Shown: positions 5,863 to 7,488 of the stretch, piece by piece
Position numbering within the stretch: the stretch's first letter is position 1
Layout: each line of letters begins with the position of its first letter
Origin: DATAFO01 sp046728015
Lineage (GTDB): Bacteria; Actinomycetota; Thermoleophilia; Solirubrobacterales; 70-9
Direction: 5' to 3'
DNA: 7,488 nucleotides
NCBI GenBank assembly: GCA_046728015.1
Contig: JBKPDQ010000007.1
Coordinates: forward strand, 1 to 7,488
Notes under the pieces: model-generated
Told to the model about the DNA's origin: nothing
What the model saw: only the letters and a program-made list of their open reading frames with translations
The model's database searches: none
Made by a program: the position numbers and the translations under genes

Positions 5863-5896
5863 GCTTCGTTTCTGTGATGTGCTCCAGAAACGCAGC
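5863..5896. promoter_or_regulatory. Inverted-repeat operator between TetR and MFS genes
   Basis: CGTTTCTG (5867-5874) and CAGAAACG (5885-5892) are perfect inverted repeats separated by 10 nt. After one mismatch the symmetry continues by GCT/AGC, giving 12-nt arms over 34 nt. Arm centres lie about 18 nt apart, so both arms fall on similar helix faces. It sits in the middle of the 90-nt divergent intergenic region, where a bound TetR dimer (or pair of dimers) would block both promoters. The arms are AT-richer than their surroundings, which makes chance less likely in this DNA. Confidence 0.7.
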
Positions 5897-5917
5897 ATGC
5901 ACTTCGTTTTCTTCCGA

Positions 5918-5922
5918 AGGAG
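5918..5922 (+). promoter_or_regulatory. Shine-Dalgarno AGGAG for the MFS gene
   Basis: AGGAG within GAAGGAGAG lies 6 nt before ATG 5929, a textbook ribosome site that fixes the start of the exporter. Confidence 0.8.
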
Positions 5923-5928
5923 AGACCA

Positions 5929-7338
5929 ATGGATTCCCAACGCCAGGCACCCGGCCGGACCCTCCTGGTTCTCGGCGTCGGCCTGCTCGGCTTCGTGCTG
6001 GCTCAGACGACCGTCGTCCCGGCACTCGGCGAGATGCAACGCGACTTCGGCGCGTCGGCGAGCGACATCGCCTGGATGGTCACGGCCTATCTACTCGTCG
6101 CCTCGATCGCCACGCCGATCTTCGGCCGCCTCGGCGACATGTTCGGCAAGCAGCGCCTGCTGGCGATCTCGCTGGGCGCCTTCGCCGTCGGGTCGGTCGT
6201 CTGCACCTTCGCCGACTCCCTTAGCGTGATGATCGTCGGCCGCGGCCTGCAGGGCCTCGGCGGCGGCGTGTTCCCGCTCTGCTTCGGCGTCGTCCGGGAC
6301 GAGTTCCCCAAGGACAAAGTGCCGACCGGCATCGCGCTGCTCGGCGCCATCGCGGCGATCGGCAGCAGCATCGGCCTGCCGCTCGGCGGCGTCCTCACCG
6401 ACGGGCCCGGCTACCACTGGATCTTCGTGGTCGCCGCGATCATGGGCGTGCTCGCAACGGCGACCACCCTCCTGCTCGTCCCCGAGTCGCCGATCCGCAC
6501 GCCCGGACGCGTCGACATCACCGGCGCGGCGATCCTCGGCGTCGCCCTGGCCGCCCTGCTCATCGCCATCTCGCGCGGCTCAGACTGGGGCTGGGAGTCC
6601 ACCAGGACCGTCGCCCTCATGCTCGTCGGCGTCAACGGCCTCGGCCTGTTCGGCTTCCTCCAGCGGCGCACGCGCGAGCCCCTGGTGAACATGGCGACGT
6701 TCGTCCGCCGGCCCGTGCTGACGACGAACATCGCCACCCTGCTCATCGGCTCGGCGATGATCAGCACCTTCGTGCTCGTCCCCCAGCTCGGTCAGCTGCC
6801 CAAGGGCGGGGAGATCGGCTTCGGGCTCTCGGCCACCGAGGCCGGCCTCCTGCTCGCGCCGGGCGGGCTCGCGTCGCTCCTGGTCGCGCCCCTCGTCGGG
6901 CGCATCGGCGAGCGCAGCGGCTCCAAGATGCCGTTCCTCGTCGGCTGCCTCGTCGTGGCCGGCGGGCTGCTCGGCCTGGCGCTCGCCCACGACTCGGTCG
7001 GCTTCGTCGTCCTCTGGAGCTGCCTCGTGAGCGCCGGCGCCGGCGCCGCGTTCGCGGCGATCCCCAACCTGATCGTCAGCGCGGTCTCGGATCGCGAGAC
7101 CGGCGAGGCCACCGGCGTCAACACGATCATGCGCAACATCGGCTCCGCCGTCGGAGCGCAGGTCGCCGGCAGCATCATCGCCGCGCACGTCCTGGCGAGC
7201 GGGCTTCCTCAGAGCTCCGGCTTCGAGATCGCGTTCCTCATCAGCGGCGTCGGGGCCGTCGTCGCTGCGCTGTCCGTTCTGCTGATCCCTGGCCGCGTGT
7301 CCGCCCCCGAGATGCGGCCGCAGCCGGCGAGCGCCTGA
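5929..7338 (+). CDS. MFS transporter, DHA2 (EmrB/QacA-like) drug exporter family
   Basis: This 469-residue integral membrane protein has about 14 hydrophobic segments (first at about 12-33, last at about 430-452), as in the 14-TM DHA2 group of proton-driven exporters. Motif A, GRLGDMFGKQR, is at 66-76 between TM2 and TM3, with a degenerate copy GRIGERSGSK in the second half. Motif B, GRGLQGLGGG with R105, is at 104-113. The antiporter motif C region (G139 to G154, ending GLPLGG) is in TM5, and WMVTAYLL opens TM2. The TM1 motif, normally LDxTxVNVALP, here reads LAQTTVVPAL without its aspartate. The divergent TetR gene and operator point to inducible export of a toxic or self-made compound that cannot be named. 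It ends 2 nt before a strong hairpin. It is a complete gene. Confidence 0.94.
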   Translation: MDSQRQAPGRTLLVLGVGLLGFVLAQTTVVPALGEMQRDFGASASDIAWMVTAYLLVASIATPIFGRLGDMFGKQRLLAISLGAFAVGSVVCTFADSLSVMIVGRGLQGLGGGVFPLCFGVVRDEFPKDKVPTGIALLGAIAAIGSSIGLPLGGVLTDGPGYHWIFVVAAIMGVLATATTLLLVPESPIRTPGRVDITGAAILGVALAALLIAISRGSDWGWESTRTVALMLVGVNGLGLFGFLQRRTREPLVNMATFVRRPVLTTNIATLLIGSAMISTFVLVPQLGQLPKGGEIGFGLSATEAGLLLAPGGLASLLVAPLVGRIGERSGSKMPFLVGCLVVAGGLLGLALAHDSVGFVVLWSCLVSAGAGAAFAAIPNLIVSAVSDRETGEATGVNTIMRNIGSAVGAQVAGSIIAAHVLASGLPQSSGFEIAFLISGVGAVVAALSVLLIPGRVSAPEMRPQPASA

Positions 7339-7340
7339 CG

Positions 7341-7390
7341 TCACGAGGCGCGGCAGCAGCGCCGCTACCGGCTACTGCCGCGTCGCGTGA
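7341..7390. terminator. Long near-perfect hairpin, probable bidirectional terminator
   Basis: The 16-nt arms 7341-7356 and 7375-7390 pair with 14 Watson-Crick pairs, one G.U (7348/7383) and one mismatch (7346/7385). Inside, GCCG (7361-7364) and CGGC (7369-7372) form a second stem around CTAC. It starts 2 nt after the MFS stop and includes the stop codon and last eight codons of the converging minus-strand gene. No U-run follows on either strand, as is common for intrinsic terminators in high-GC actinobacteria. Confidence 0.75.
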
Positions 7391-7488
7391 ACACGCCGTA
7401 GTGGCCGAGCAGCCGCCCGACGCGGCGCTCGAAGCTCAGGCCCGCGCGCTCGGCCCGTCGGCGCAGCGCGGTCGGCGAGACCCAGTGC
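7365..7488 (-). CDS. C-terminal end of a protein, possibly a SAM-dependent methyltransferase (partial)
   Basis: Only the last 40 residues lie in the window; the gene starts beyond the right edge. The tail begins HWVSPTALRRRAERAGLSFE and ends RRGSSR before TAG at 7365-7367. A histidine-aromatic-S-P-x-x-L motif, a helix and then AGL followed by a strand is what the end of many class I methyltransferases looks like (compare H.FSP.EL...L..AGF). This is a resemblance in a short stretch, so the family call is weak, but coding is well supported by the open frame, G/C-ending codons and position. It converges with the exporter gene and shares the terminator hairpin, which covers its last eight codons. 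Confidence 0.55.
   Translation of the reverse strand, partial: HWVSPTALRRRAERAGLSFERRVGRLLGHYGVFTRRGSSR

Noticed and set aside
6580..7344. 254-codon minus-strand open frame
   Set aside because: Antisense to the MFS gene; repetitive Asp/Glu/Arg/Ala/Gly composition from the complement of membrane-helix codons, no fold signature.
1..7488. tRNA/rRNA genes, CRISPR arrays, insertion sequences, attachment sites, large direct repeats
   Set aside because: No cloverleaf pattern, spaced repeats, transposase motifs or terminal inverted repeats were seen by eye; a covariance-model scan could still find a small RNA in 3035-3364.

Overview
The window is high-GC DNA with strongly G/C-biased third codon positions. 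Gene density is high, start codons are often GTG, and several genes overlap or nearly touch. Together with a predicted F420-dependent PPOX-class oxidoreductase, this points to an actinobacterium. A soil lineage such as Thermoleophilia/Solirubrobacterales would fit, but that placement is impression only. No rRNA, tRNA, CRISPR array, insertion sequence or phage gene is visible.

Layout. (1) Positions 1-3034, + strand: a tight four-gene run. It holds the 3' part of an atypical short-chain dehydrogenase/reductase (SDR), a MESH1-like HD-domain hydrolase, a ThuA-domain protein and a Gfo/Idh/MocA oxidoreductase. The junctions are a 2-nt gap, a 2-nt gap and a 4-nt GTGA overlap. ThuA next to a Gfo/Idh/MocA dehydrogenase resembles the ThuA/ThuB pair of sugar (keto-glycoside/trehalose) metabolism. 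(2) Positions 3035-3364: no intact gene, but the last third reads as the 3' end of a lost coding sequence. (3) Positions 3365-4320, - strand: a two-gene unit of an NTF2/SnoaL-like protein followed by a DHFR/RibD-C-like reductase. (4) Positions 4438-5247, + strand: a PPOX-class F420-dependent oxidoreductase, then a MmcQ/YjbR-family protein, with a short perfect hairpin between them. (5) Positions 5269-7338: a divergent pair of a TetR-family repressor (-) and a 14-TM DHA2-type MFS exporter (+). Their 90-nt intergenic region carries a clear inverted repeat that is probably the repressor's operator. (6) Positions 7365-7488, - strand: the C-terminal end of a protein that may be a SAM-dependent methyltransferase. 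It converges on the exporter gene across a long, almost perfect hairpin that probably terminates transcription from both sides.

How the parts work together. The first operon is plausibly an NAD(P)-linked sugar or keto-sugar oxidation module, with an HD hydrolase whose family substrates are ppGpp or NADPH. The TetR/MFS pair is a conventional self-contained drug or metabolite efflux switch. The middle genes are small accessory enzymes of the kind common in soil actinobacteria. Nothing here is clearly a new system. The best candidates for a second look are the hydrolase inside the ThuA/Gfo operon, the degenerate SDR, the orphan coding fragment at about 3148-3360, the operator, and the hairpin at 7341-7390.
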